Origin: Karalla daura
Taxonomy: Eukaryota; Chordata; Actinopteri; Chaetodontiformes; Leiognathidae
NCBI GenBank assembly: GCA_029224185.1
Contig: CM055189.1
Span: forward strand, 28,457,457-28,521,456
Direction: 5' to 3'
Length of the DNA: 64,000 nt
The notes beneath the pieces were generated by a model. That model made no database searches. It worked only from the letters and a program-made list of their open reading frames with translations, and was not told where the DNA came from. Below, one piece after another: positions 1-10,774 of the stretch. Position 1 is the stretch's first letter; each line of letters starts with the position of its first letter. A program made the translations under genes and the position numbers.

Positions 1-406
1 ACACCAAATCGTGTCAGGGCGTTCTGGAGACTCTCCCCTACGGTGTGACAGTGAACTCATATTCCAGATTGGGGAAAGCGTTGTCTCCATAGAGCCAAAT
101 GTTTATCACTTGGCCAATTTGGCTTTTTCCCATAAGAATGAATGGGAACAACAGAACTCCACAAACGAACATTCACAACCTTGCCATACTTTGACTTTGA
201 AACTTCATTTTCATTTCAAAAATTGAAGAATGTTGTGGTGTGTTTGTGTAGCGAGTTGCACGCTGATTGGTTGTATGGTTTTTCAGCAGCACCTCTTCTC
301 GACGACCATGTGCTCAGGTACCTTCTCCATTGTCTCGTCTGCTGACATGGTAATACAAAGTGATGAGGCGTCCAGCTTCAATGCACCCCAGCAGATGGCA
401 CAGGCC

Positions 407-421
407 CTGGGAGACTCCCAG
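407..421. other. Dyad CTGGGAG-A-CTCCCAG (example; once per unit)
   Basis: Two 7-base arms in perfect inverted symmetry flank one base. Across units the centre varies (gagact, gacact, gtgact) while the outer CTGGG and CCCAG arms stay constant in the copies I read. The 'gacact' form is seen for example near 5030 and 29620, and the 'gtgact' form near 50030 and 61580. A symmetric protein site would show this pattern, but chance and homogenisation could too. Confidence 0.7.
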
Positions 422-744
422 AGTTTGAAAGGACCCCCTCAGCATTGGGCATGTCCAATCTCTTCTGAGCACCGGGCCGACATGCGGGATCGCTGAAAAA
501 TCAGCTCTCGTTTCGTTCTTTTCACGCTGCTCCCAGCCACACCCTAAGCAGCAGACAAATTCTTTTTTCCAGTTTTGTAGGAACATTGGTGCTCTCTCAT
601 GCGGGGTAGGCCATAAACCAGTGCGCCTTGTGAAATTTAAACGACGAGCCTCATCGTAGGCCCAGTGCAGCCTTTTCTCTCCAAAAGCCCCCATTCATTG
701 TCCCACCACTGCCATCAATGTTAAACGTTACACTACTCCTCGCG

Positions 745-758
745 ACTGTGGCCACAGT
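745..758. other. 14 bp perfect palindrome ACTGTGGCCACAGT (example; once per unit)
   Basis: ACTGTGGCCACAGT equals its own reverse complement. It sits about 24 bases before the 'acacacc' run that precedes each unit start, and it is present in most units. Variants that break it are GGCAACAGT at the end of the units starting 782, 7701, 9238 and 13083, and GGCCAGAGT at the end of units 54253, 55793 and 57336. A dimeric binding site or cruciform-prone element is possible, but no function is shown. Confidence 0.85.
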
Positions 759-944
759 TCTCACAGTACACACGACAAATCGTGTCAGGGCATTCTGGAG
801 ACTCTCCCCTACAGTGTGACAGTGAGCTCATATTCCAGATTGGGGAAAGCGTTGTCTCCATAGAGCCAAATGTTTATCACTTGGCCAATTTGGGTTTTCC
901 CATAAGAATGAATGGGAAAAAAAGAACTCCACAAACAAACATTC

Positions 945-954
945 GCAACGTTGC
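945..954. other. 10 bp palindrome GCAACGTTGC (example; most units)
   Basis: GCAACGTTGC is self-complementary and follows ATTC just after the AAAC microrepeat. It is lost in the 'attcacaaccttgc' variant carried by units at 11, 11542, 15387, 48855, 50397, 51168, 52710, 53481 and 55793. It contains a central CpG. No function is inferred beyond possible structure. Confidence 0.75.
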
Positions 955-1664
955 CATACTTTGACTTTGAAACTTCATTTGCATTTCAAAAATTGAAGAG
1001 TCTTGTGGTGTGTTTGTGTAGCGAGTTGCACGCTGATTGGTTGTATGGTTTTTCAGCAGCACCTCTTCTCGACGACCATGTGCTCAGGTACCTTCTCCAT
1101 TGTCTCGTCTGCTGACATGGTAATACAAAGTGATGAGGCGTCCAGCTTCAATGCATCCCAGCAGATGGCACAGGCCCTGGGAGACTCCCAGAGTTTGAAA
1201 GGACCCCCTCAGCATTGGGCATGTCCAATCTCTTCTGAGCACCGGGCCGACATGCGGGATCGCTGAAAAATCAGCTCTCGTTTCGCTCTTTTCACGCTGC
1301 TCCCAGCCACACCCTAAGCAGCAGACAAATTCATTTTTCCAGTTTTGTAGGAACATTGGTGCTCTCTCATGCGGGGTAGGCCATAAACCAGTGCGCCTTG
1401 TGAAATTTAAACGACGAGCCTCATCGTAGGCCCAGTGCAGCCTTTTCTCTCCAAAAGCCCCCATTCATTGTCCCACCACTGCCATCAATGTTAAACGTTA
1501 CACTACTCCTCGCGACTGTGGCAACAGTTCTCACAGTACACACACCAAATCGTGTCAGGGCGTTCTGGAGACTCTCCCCTACGGTGTGACAGTGAACTCA
1601 TATTCCAGATTGGGGAAAGCGTTGTCTCCACAGAGCCAAATGTTTATCACTTGGCCAATTTGGC

Positions 1665-1692
1665 TTTTTCCCATAAGAATGAATGGGAAAAA
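1665..1692. other. Hairpin TTTTTCCCAT / ATGGGAAAAA, 8-base loop (example; once per unit)
   Basis: Ten-base arms at 1665-1674 and 1683-1692 are separated by 'aagaatga'. In units with 'gggaacaacag' or 'gaaaaacag' the right arm is shorter. In A units the left arm loses one T. The right arm region also contains AATGAATGGG, whose reverse complement CCCATTCATT occurs about 550 bases later in the same unit (for example 137-146 and 690-699). Confidence 0.8.
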
Positions 1693-2318
1693 AAGAACTC
1701 CACAAACATTCGCAACGTTGCCATACTTTGACTTTGAAACTTCATTTTCATTTCAAAAATTGAAGAGTCTTGTGGTGTGTTTGTGTAGCGAGTTGCACGC
1801 TGATTGGTTGTATGGTTTTTCAGCAGCACCTCTTCTCGACGACCATGTGCTCAGGTACCTTCTCCATTGTCTCGTCTGCTGACATGGTAATACAAAGTGA
1901 TGAGGCGTCCAGCTTCAATGCATCCCAGCAGATGGCACAGGCCCTGGGACACTCCCAGAGTTTGAAAGGGCCCCTTCAGCATTGGGCATGTCCAATCTCT
2001 TCTTAGCACCGGGCCGACATGCGGGATCGCTGAAAAATCAGCTCTCGTTTCGCTCTTTTCACGCTGCTCCCAGCCACACCCTAAGCGGCAGACAAATTCT
2101 TTTTTCCAGTTTTGTAGGAACATTGGTGCTCTCTCATGCGGGGCAGGCCATTAACCCGTGCGCCTTGTGAAATTTAAGCGACGAGCCTCATCGTAGGCCC
2201 AGTGCAGCCTTTTCTCTCCATAAGCCCCCAATCATTGTCCCACCACTGCCATCAATGTTAAACGTTACACTACTCCTCTCGACTGTGGCCACAGTTCTCA
2301 CAGTACACACACCAAATC

Positions 2319-3854
2319 GTGTCAGAGCGTTCTGGAGACTCTCCCCTACGGCGTGACAGTGAGCTCATGTTCCAGATTGGGGAAAGCGTTGTCTCCATAG
2401 AGCCAAATGTTTATCACTTGGCCAATTTGGGTTTTTCCCATAAGAATGAATGGGAAAAAAAGAACTCCACAAACATTCGCAACGTTGCCATACTTTGACT
2501 TTGAAACTTCATTTTATTTCAAAAATTGAAGAAGCTTGTGGTGTGTTTGTGTAGCGAGTTGCACGCTGATTGGTTGTATGGTTTTTCAGCAGCACCTCTT
2601 CTCGACGACCATGTGCTCAGGTACCTTCTCCATTGTCTCGTCTGCTGACATGGTAATACAAAGTGATGAGGCGTCCAGCTTCAATGCATCCCAGCAGATG
2701 GCACAGGCCCTGGGAGACTCCCAGAGTTTGAAAGGGCCCCTTCAGCATTGGGCATGTCCAATCTCTTCTTAGCACCGGGCCGACATGCGGGATCGCTGAA
2801 AAATCAGCTCTCGTTTCGCTCTTTTCACGCTGCTCCCAGCCACACCCTAAGCGGCAGACAAATTCTTTTTTCCAGTTTTGTAGGAACATTGGTGCTCTCT
2901 CATGCGGGGCAGGCCATTAACCCGTGCGCCTTGTGAAATTTAAGCGACGAGCCTCGTCGTAGGCCCAGTGCAGCCTTTTCTCTCCATAAGCCCCCAATCA
3001 TTGTCCCACCACTGCCATCAATGTTAAACGTTACACTACTCCTCTCGACTGTGGCCACAGTTCTCACAGTACACACACCAAATCGTGTCAGAGCGTTCTG
3101 GAGACTCTCCCCTACGGCGTGACAGTGAGCTCATGTTCCAGATTGGGGAAAGCGTTGTCTCCATAGAGCCAAATGTTTATCACTTGGCCAATTTGGGTTT
3201 TCCCATAAGAATGAATGGGAAAAACAGAACTCCACAAACAAACATTCGCAACGTTGCCATACTTTGACTTTGAAACTTCATTTTATTTCAAAAACTGAAG
3301 TATCTTGTGGTGTGTTTGTGTAGCGAGTTGCACGCTGATTGGTTGCTTGGCTTTTCAGCAGCACCTCTTCTCGACGACCATGTGCTCAGGTCCCTGCTCC
3401 AATGTCTCCTCTGCTGACATGGTAATACAAAGTGATGAGGCGTCCAGCTTCAATGCACCCCAGCAGATGGCACAGGCCCTGGGAGACTCCCAGAGTTTGA
3501 AAGGACCCCCTCAGCATTGGGCATGTCCAATCTCTTCTGAGCACCGGGCCGACATGCGGGATCGCTGAAAAATCAGCTCTCGTTTTGCTCTTTTCACGCT
3601 GCTCCCAGCCACACCCTAAGCAGCAGACAAATTATTTTTTCCAGTTTTGTAGGAACATTGGTGCTCTCTCATGCGGGGTAGGCCATCAACCAGTGCGCCT
3701 TGTGAAATTCTATATGACGAGCCTCATCGTAGGCCCAGTGCAGCCTTTTCTCTCCATAAGCCCCCATTCATTGTCCCACCACTGCCATCAATGTTAAACG
3801 TTACACTACTCCTCGCGACTGTGGCCACAGTTCTCATAATACACACACCAAATC
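2319..3854. repeat. Divergent monomer island (left)
   Basis: These two units carry changes rare elsewhere. Both begin GTGTCAGAGCG instead of CAGGGCG and have 'cggcgtgacagtgagctcatgttcc'. The unit at 2319 has 'gggtttttccc' and a right end 'ggcaggccattaacccgtgcgcc' plus 'tttaagcgacg'. The unit at 3085 has 'aactgaagtatcttg', 'ggttgcttggc' and 'caggtccctgctccaatgtctcc', which destroys the KpnI site. The same combination recurs about 43.8 kb away in the unit at 46888 and in the right part of the unit at 46122. The island looks like an older subfamily that escaped recent homogenisation. Confidence 0.8.
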
Positions 3855-6800
3855 GTGTCAGGGCGTTCTGGAGACTCTCCCCTACGGCGTGACAGTGAGC
3901 TCATATTCCAGATTGGGGAAAGCGTTGTCTCCATAGAGCCAAATATTTATCACTTGGCACATTTGGCTTTTTCCCATAAGAATGAATGGGAAAAACAGAA
4001 CTCCACAAACAAACATTCGCAACGTTGCCATACTTTGACTTTGAAACTTCATTTTCATTTCAAAAATTGAAGAATCTTGTGGTGTGTTTGTGTAGCGCGT
4101 TGCACGCTGATAGGTTGTATGGTTTTTCAGCAGCACCTCTTCTCGACGACCATGTGCTCAGGTACCTTCTTCATTGTCTCGTCTGCTGACATGGTAATAC
4201 AAAGTGATGAGGCGTCCAGCTTCAATGCACGCCAGCAGATGGCACAGGCCCTGGGAGACTCCCAGAGTTTGAAAGGACCCCCTCAGCATTGGGCATGTCC
4301 AATCTCTTCTGAGCACCGGGCCGACATGCGGGATCGCTGAAAAATCAGCTCTCGTTTCGCTCTTTTCACGCTGCTCCCAGCCACACCCTAAGCAGCAGAC
4401 AAATTATTTTTTCCAGTTTTGTAGGAACATTGGTGCTCTCTCATGCGGGGTAGGCCATAAACCAGTGCGCCTTGTGAAATTTAAACGACGAGCCTCATCG
4501 TAGGCCCAGTGCAGCCTTTTCTCTCCAAAAGCCCCCATTCATTGTCCCACCACTGCCATCAATGTTAAACGTTACACTACTCCTCGCGACTGTGGCCACA
4601 GTTCTCACAGTACACACACCAAATCGTGTCAGGGCGTTCTGGAGACTCTCCCCTACGGTGTGACAGTGAACTCATATTCCAGATTGGGGAAAGCGTTGTC
4701 TCCATAGAGCCAAATGTTTATCACTTGGCCAATTTGGCTTTTTCCCATAAGAATGAATGGGAAAAAAAGAACTCCACAAACATTCGCAACGTTGCCATAC
4801 TTTGACTTTGAAACTTCATTTTATTTCAAAAATTGAAGAAGCTTGTGGTGTGTTTGTGTAGCGCGTTGCACGCTGATAGGTTGTATGGTTTTTCAGCAGC
4901 ACCTCTTCTCGACGACCATGTGCTCAGGTACCTGCTCCATTGTCTCGTCTGCTGACATGGTAATACAAAGTGATGAGGCGTCCAGCTTCAATGCACCCCA
5001 GCAGATGGCACAGGCCCTGGGACACTCCCAGAGTTTGAAAGGACCCCCTCAGCATTGGGCATGTCCAATCTCTTCTTAGCACCGGGCCGACATGCGGGAT
5101 CGCTGAAAAATCAGCTCTCGTTTCGCTCTTTTCACGCTGCTCCCAGCCACACCCTAAGCAGCAGACAAATTCATTTTTCCAGTTTTGTAGGAACATTGGT
5201 GCTCTCTCATGCGGGGTTGGCCATAAACCCGTGCGCCTTGTGAAATTCTATATGACGAGCCTCATCGTAGGCCCAGTGCAGCCGTTTCTCTCCATAAGCC
5301 CCCATTCATTTTCCCACCGCTGCCATCAATGTTAAACGTTACACTACTCCTCGCGACTGTGGCCACAGTTCTCATAGTACACACACCAAATCGTGTCAGG
5401 GCATTCTGGAGACTCTCCCCTACAGTGTGACAGTGAGCTCATATTCCAGATTGGGGAAAGCGTTGTCTCCATAGAGCCAAATGTTTATCACTTGGCCAAT
5501 TTGGGTTTTCCCATAAGAATGAATAGGAAAAAAAGAACTCCACAAACAAACATTCGCAACGTTGCCATACTTTGACTTTGAAACTTCATTTTCATTTCAA
5601 AAATTGAAGAGTCTTGTGGTGTGTTTGTGTAGCGAGTTGCACGCTGATTGGTTGTATGGTTTTTCAGCAGCACCTCTTCTCGACGACCATGTGCTCAGGT
5701 ACCTTCTCCATTGTCTCGTCTGCTGACATGGTAATACAAAGTGATGAGGCGTCCAGCTTCAATGCATCCCAGCAGATGGCACAGGCCCTGGGAGACTCCC
5801 AGAGTTTGAAAGGACCCCCTCAGCATTGGGCATGTCCAATCTCTTCTGAGCACCGGGCCGACATGCGGGATCGCTGAAAAATCAGCTCTCGTTTCGCTCT
5901 TTTCACGCTGCTCCCAGCCACACCCTAAGCAGCAGACAAATTCATTTTTCCAGTTTTGTAGGAACATTGGTGCTCTCTCATGCGGGGTAGGCCATAAACC
6001 AGTGCGCCTTGTGAAATTTAAACGACGAGCCTCATCGTAGGCCCAGTGCAGCCTTTTCTCTCCAAAAGCCCCCATTCATTGTCCCACCACTGCCATCAAT
6101 GTTAAACGTTACACTACTCCTCGCGACTGTGGCCACAGTTCTCACAGTACACACACCAAATGGTGTCAGGGCATTCTGGAGACTCTCCCCTACGGCTTGA
6201 CAGTTAGCTCATGTTCCAGATTGGTGAAAGCGTTGTCTCCATAGAGCCAAAATTTTATCACGTGGCCAATTTGGCTTTTTCCCATAAGAATGAATGGGAA
6301 AAAAAGAACTCCACAAACATTCGCAACGTTGCCATACTTTGACTTTGAAACTTCATTTTATTTCAAAAATTGAAGAATCTTGTGGTGTGTTTGTGTAGCG
6401 CGTTGCACGCTGATAGGTTGTATGGTTTTTCAGCAGCACCTCTTCTCGACGACCATGTGCTCAGGTACCTTCTCCATTGTCTCGTCTGCTGACATGGTAA
6501 TACAAAGTGATGAGGCGTCCAGCTTCAATGCATCTCAGCAGATGGCACAGGCCCTGGGAGACTCCCAGAGTTTGAAAGGACCCCCTCAGCATTGGGCATG
6601 TCCAATCTCTTCTGAGCACCGGGCCGACATGCGGGATCGCTGAAAAATCAGCTCTCGTTTCGCTCTTTTCACGCTGCTCCCAGCCACACCCTAAGCAGCA
6701 GACAAATTCTTTTTTCCAGTTTTGTAGGAACATTGGTGCTCTCTCATGCGGGGTTGGCCATAAACCCGTGCGCCTTGTGAAATTCTATATGACGAGCCTC

Positions 6801-9800
6801 ATCGTAGGCCCAGTGCAGCCTTTTCTCTCCATAAGCCCCCATTCATTTTCCCACCGCTGCCATCAATGTTAAACGTTACACTACTCCTCGCGACTGTGGC
6901 CACAGTTCTCATAGTACACACACCAAATCGTGTCAGGGCGTTCTGGAGACTCTCCCCTACGGTGTGACAGTGAACTCATATTCCAGATTGGGGAAAGCGT
7001 TGTCTCCATAGAGCCAAATGTTTATCACTTGGCCAATTTGGCTTTTTCCCATAAGAATGAATGGGAACAACAGAACTCCACAAACAAACATTCGCAACGT
7101 TGCCATACTTTGACTTTGAAACTTCATTTTCATTTCAAAAATTGAAGAATGTTGTGGTGTGTTTGTGTAGCGAGTTGCACGCTGATTGGTTGTATGGTTT
7201 TTCAGCAGCACCTCTTCTCGACGACCATGTGCTCAGGTACCTTCTCCATTGTCTCGTCTGCTGACATGGTAATACAAAGTGATGAGGCGTCCAGCTTCAA
7301 TGCACGCCAGCAGATGGCACAGGCCCTGGGAGACTCCCAGAGTTTGAAAGGACCCCCTCAGCATTGGGCATGTCCAATCTCTTCTGAGCACCGGGCCGAC
7401 ATGCGGGATCGCTGAAAAATCAGCTCTCGTTTCGTTCTTTTCACGCTGCTCCCAGCCACACCCTAAGCAGCAGACAAATTCTTTTTTCCAGTTTTGTAGG
7501 AACATTGGTGCTCTCTCATGCGGGGTAGGCCATAAACCAGTGCGCCTTGTGAAATTTAAACGACGAGCCTCATCGTAGGCCCAGTGCAGCCTTTTCTCTC
7601 CAAAAGCCCCCATTCATTGTCCCACCACTGCCATCAATGTTAAACGTTACACTACTCCTCGCGACTGTGGCCACAGTTCTCACAGTACACACGACAAATC
7701 GTGTCAGGGCATTCTGGAGACTCTCCCCTACAGTGTGACAGTGAGCTCATATTCCAGATTGGGGAAAGCGTTGTCTCCATAGAGCCAAATGTTTATCACT
7801 TGGCCAATTTGGGTTTTCCCATAAGAATGAATGGGAAAAAAAGAACTCCACAAACAAACATTCGCAACGTTGCCATACTTTGACTTTGAAACTTCATTTG
7901 CATTTCAAAAATTGAAGAGTCTTGTGGTGTGTTTGTGTAGCGAGTTGCACGCTGATTGGTTGTATGGTTTTTCAGCAGCACCTCTTCTCGACGACCATGT
8001 GCTCAGGTACCTTCTCCATTGTCTCGTCTGCTGACATGGTAATACAAAGTGATGAGGCGTCCAGCTTCAATGCATCCCAGCAGATGGCACAGGCCCTGGG
8101 AGACTCCCAGAGTTTGAAAGGACCCCCTCAGCATTGGGCATGTCCAATCTCTTCTGAGCACCGGGCCGACATGCGGGATCGCTGAAAAATCAGCTCTCGT
8201 TTCGCTCTTTTCACGCTGCTCCCAGCCACACCCTAAGCAGCAGACAAATTCATTTTTCCAGTTTTGTAGGAACATTGGTGCTCTCTCATGCGGGGTAGGC
8301 CATAAACCAGTGCGCCTTGTGAAATTTAAACGACGAGCCTCATCGTAGGCCCAGTGCAGCCTTTTCTCTCCAAAAGCCCCCATTCATTGTCCCACCACTG
8401 CCATCAATGTTAAACGTTACACTACTCCTCGCGACTGTGGCAACAGTTCTCACAGTACACACACCAAATCGTGTCAGGGCGTTCTGGAGACTCTCCCCTA
8501 CGGTGTGACAGTGAACTCATATTCCAGATTGGGGAAAGCGTTGTCTCCATAGAGCCAAATGTTTATCACTTGGCCAATTTGGCTTTTTCCCATAAGAATG
8601 AATGGGAAAAAAAGAACTCCACAAACATTCGCAACGTTGCCATACTTTGACTTTGAAACTTCATTTTCATTTCAAAAATTGAAGAATGTTGTGGTGTGTT
8701 TGTGTAGCGAGTTGCACGCTGATTGGTTGTATGGTTTTTCAGCAGCACCTCTTCTCGACGACCATGTGCTCAGGTACCTTCTCCATTGTCTCGTCTGCTG
8801 ACATGGTAATACAAAGTGATGAGGCGTCCAGCTTCAATGCACGCCAGCAGATGGCACAGGCCCTGGGAGACTCCCAGAGTTTGAAAGGACCCCCTCAGCA
8901 TTGGGCATGTCCAATCTCTTCTGAGCACCGGGCCGACATGCGGGATCGCTGAAAAATCAGCTCTCGTTTCGTTCTTTTCACGCTGCTCCCAGCCACACCC
9001 TAAGCAGCAGACAAATTCTTTTTTCCAGTTTTGTAGGAACATTGGTGCTCTCTCATGCGGGGTAGGCCATAAACCAGTGCGCCTTGTGAAATTTAAACGA
9101 CGAGCCTCATCGTAGGCCCAGTGCAGCCTTTTCTCTCCAAAAGCCCCCATTCATTGTCCCACCACTGCCATCAATGTTAAACGTTACACTACTCCTCGCG
9201 ACTGTGGCCACAGTTCTCACAGTACACACGACAAATCGTGTCAGGGCATTCTGGAGACTCTCCCCTACAGTGTGACAGTGAGCTCATATTCCAGATTGGG
9301 GAAAGCGTTGTCTCCATAGAGCCAAATGTTTATCACTTGGCCAATTTGGGTTTTCCCATAAGAATGAATGGGAAAAAAAGAACTCCACAAACAAACATTC
9401 GCAACGTTGCCATACTTTGACTTTGAAACTTCATTTGCATTTCAAAAATTGAAGAGTCTTGTGGTGTGTTTGTGTAGCGAGTTGCACGCTGATTGGTTGT
9501 ATGGTTTTTCAGCAGCACCTCTTCTCGACGACCATGTGCTCAGGTACCTTCTCCATTGTCTCGTCTGCTGACATGGTAATACAAAGTGATGAGGCGTCCA
9601 GCTTCAATGCATCCCAGCAGATGGCACAGGCCCTGGGAGACTCCCAGAGTTTGAAAGGACCCCCTCAGCATTGGGCATGTCCAATCTCTTCTGAGCACCG
9701 GGCCGACATGCGGGATCGCTGAAAAATCAGCTCTCGTTTCGCTCTTTTCACGCTGCTCCCAGCCACACCCTAAGCAGCAGACAAATTCATTTTTCCAGTT

Positions 9801-10774
9801 TTGTAGGAACATTGGTGCTCTCTCATGCGGGGTAGGCCATAAACCAGTGCGCCTTGTGAAATTTAAACGACGAGCCTCATCGTAGGCCCAGTGCAGCCTT
9901 TTCTCTCCAAAAGCCCCCATTCATTGTCCCACCACTGCCATCAATGTTAAACGTTACACTACTCCTCGCGACTGTGGCAACAGTTCTCACAGTACACACA
10001 CCAAATCGTGTCAGGGCGTTCTGGAGACTCTCCCCTACGGTGTGACAGTGAACTCATATTCCAGATTGGGGAAAGCGTTGTCTCCATAGAGCCAAATGTT
10101 TATCACTTGGCCAATTTGGCTTTTTCCCATAAGAATGAATGGGAAAAAAAGAACTCCACAAACATTCGCAACGTTGCCATACTTTGACTTTGAAACTTCA
10201 TTTTCATTTCAAAAATTGAAGAGTCTTGTGGTGTGTTTGTGTAGCGAGTTGCACGCTGATTGGTTGTATGGTTTTTCAGCAGCACCTCTTCTCGACGACC
10301 ATGTGCTCAGGTACCTTCTCCATTGTCTCGTCTGCTGACATGGTAATACAAAGTGATGAGGCGTCCAGCTTCAATGCATCCCAGCAGATGGCACAGGCCC
10401 TGGGAGACTCCCAGAGTTTGAAAGGACCCCCTCAGCATTGGGCATGTCCAATCTCTTCTGAGCACCGGGCCGACATGCGGGATCGCTGAAAAATCAGCTC
10501 TCGTTTCGCTCTTTTCACGCTGCTCCCAGCCACACCCTAAGCAGCAGACAAATTCATTTTTCCAGTTTTGTAGGAACATTGGTGCTCTCTCATGCGGGGT
10601 AGGCCATAAACCAGTGCGCCTTGTGAAATTTAAACGACGAGCCTCATCGTAGGCCCAGTGCAGCCTTTTCTCTCCAAAAGCCCCCATTCATTGTCCCACC
10701 ACTGCCATCAATGTTAAACGTTACACTACTCCTCGCGACTGTGGCCACAGTTCTCACAGTACACACACCAAATC

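Larger units (their letters stand above)
11..10774. repeat. Left mixed-monomer domain
   Basis: Unit starts are 11, 782, 1552, 2319, 3085, 3855, 4626, 5393, 6163, 6930, 7701, 8471, 9238 and 10008. The three units from 11 match the three from 6930 in order and spacing (offset 6919 bp, nine units). The pair 7701+8471 is followed by a similar pair 9238+10008 at 1537 bp. The units at 6930 and 8471 share the rare 'gcacgccagcag' variant. Units 11 and 6930 carry 'gggaacaacag' and 'gaagaatgttgtgg'. The unit at 1552 has 'ccacagagcc' where others have 'ccatagagcc'. The unit at 6163 has 'aatggtgtca' and 'aaaattttatcacg', linking it to the block at 19235. No genes are seen. Confidence 0.85.

Noticed and set aside
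314..694. Recurrent 126-codon minus-strand open frame, seen in many units
   Set aside because: It repeats only because the DNA does. In other units it shortens to 90 or 83 codons or is absent. Differences between copies are mostly amino-acid changing (KK/KN, G/V, A/V, E/A, T/A), and it overlaps plus-strand frames along its length. I see no recognisable domain.
1003..1266. Recurrent 78-104 codon plus-strand frame
   Set aside because: Its end moves with single-base changes (tctgag/tcttag, cgctga/cgctgc). Substitutions such as F/C, I/N, P/S/R, D/H and H/L are non-synonymous, there is no initiation context, and it overlaps the minus-strand frame. It shows no sign of purifying selection.
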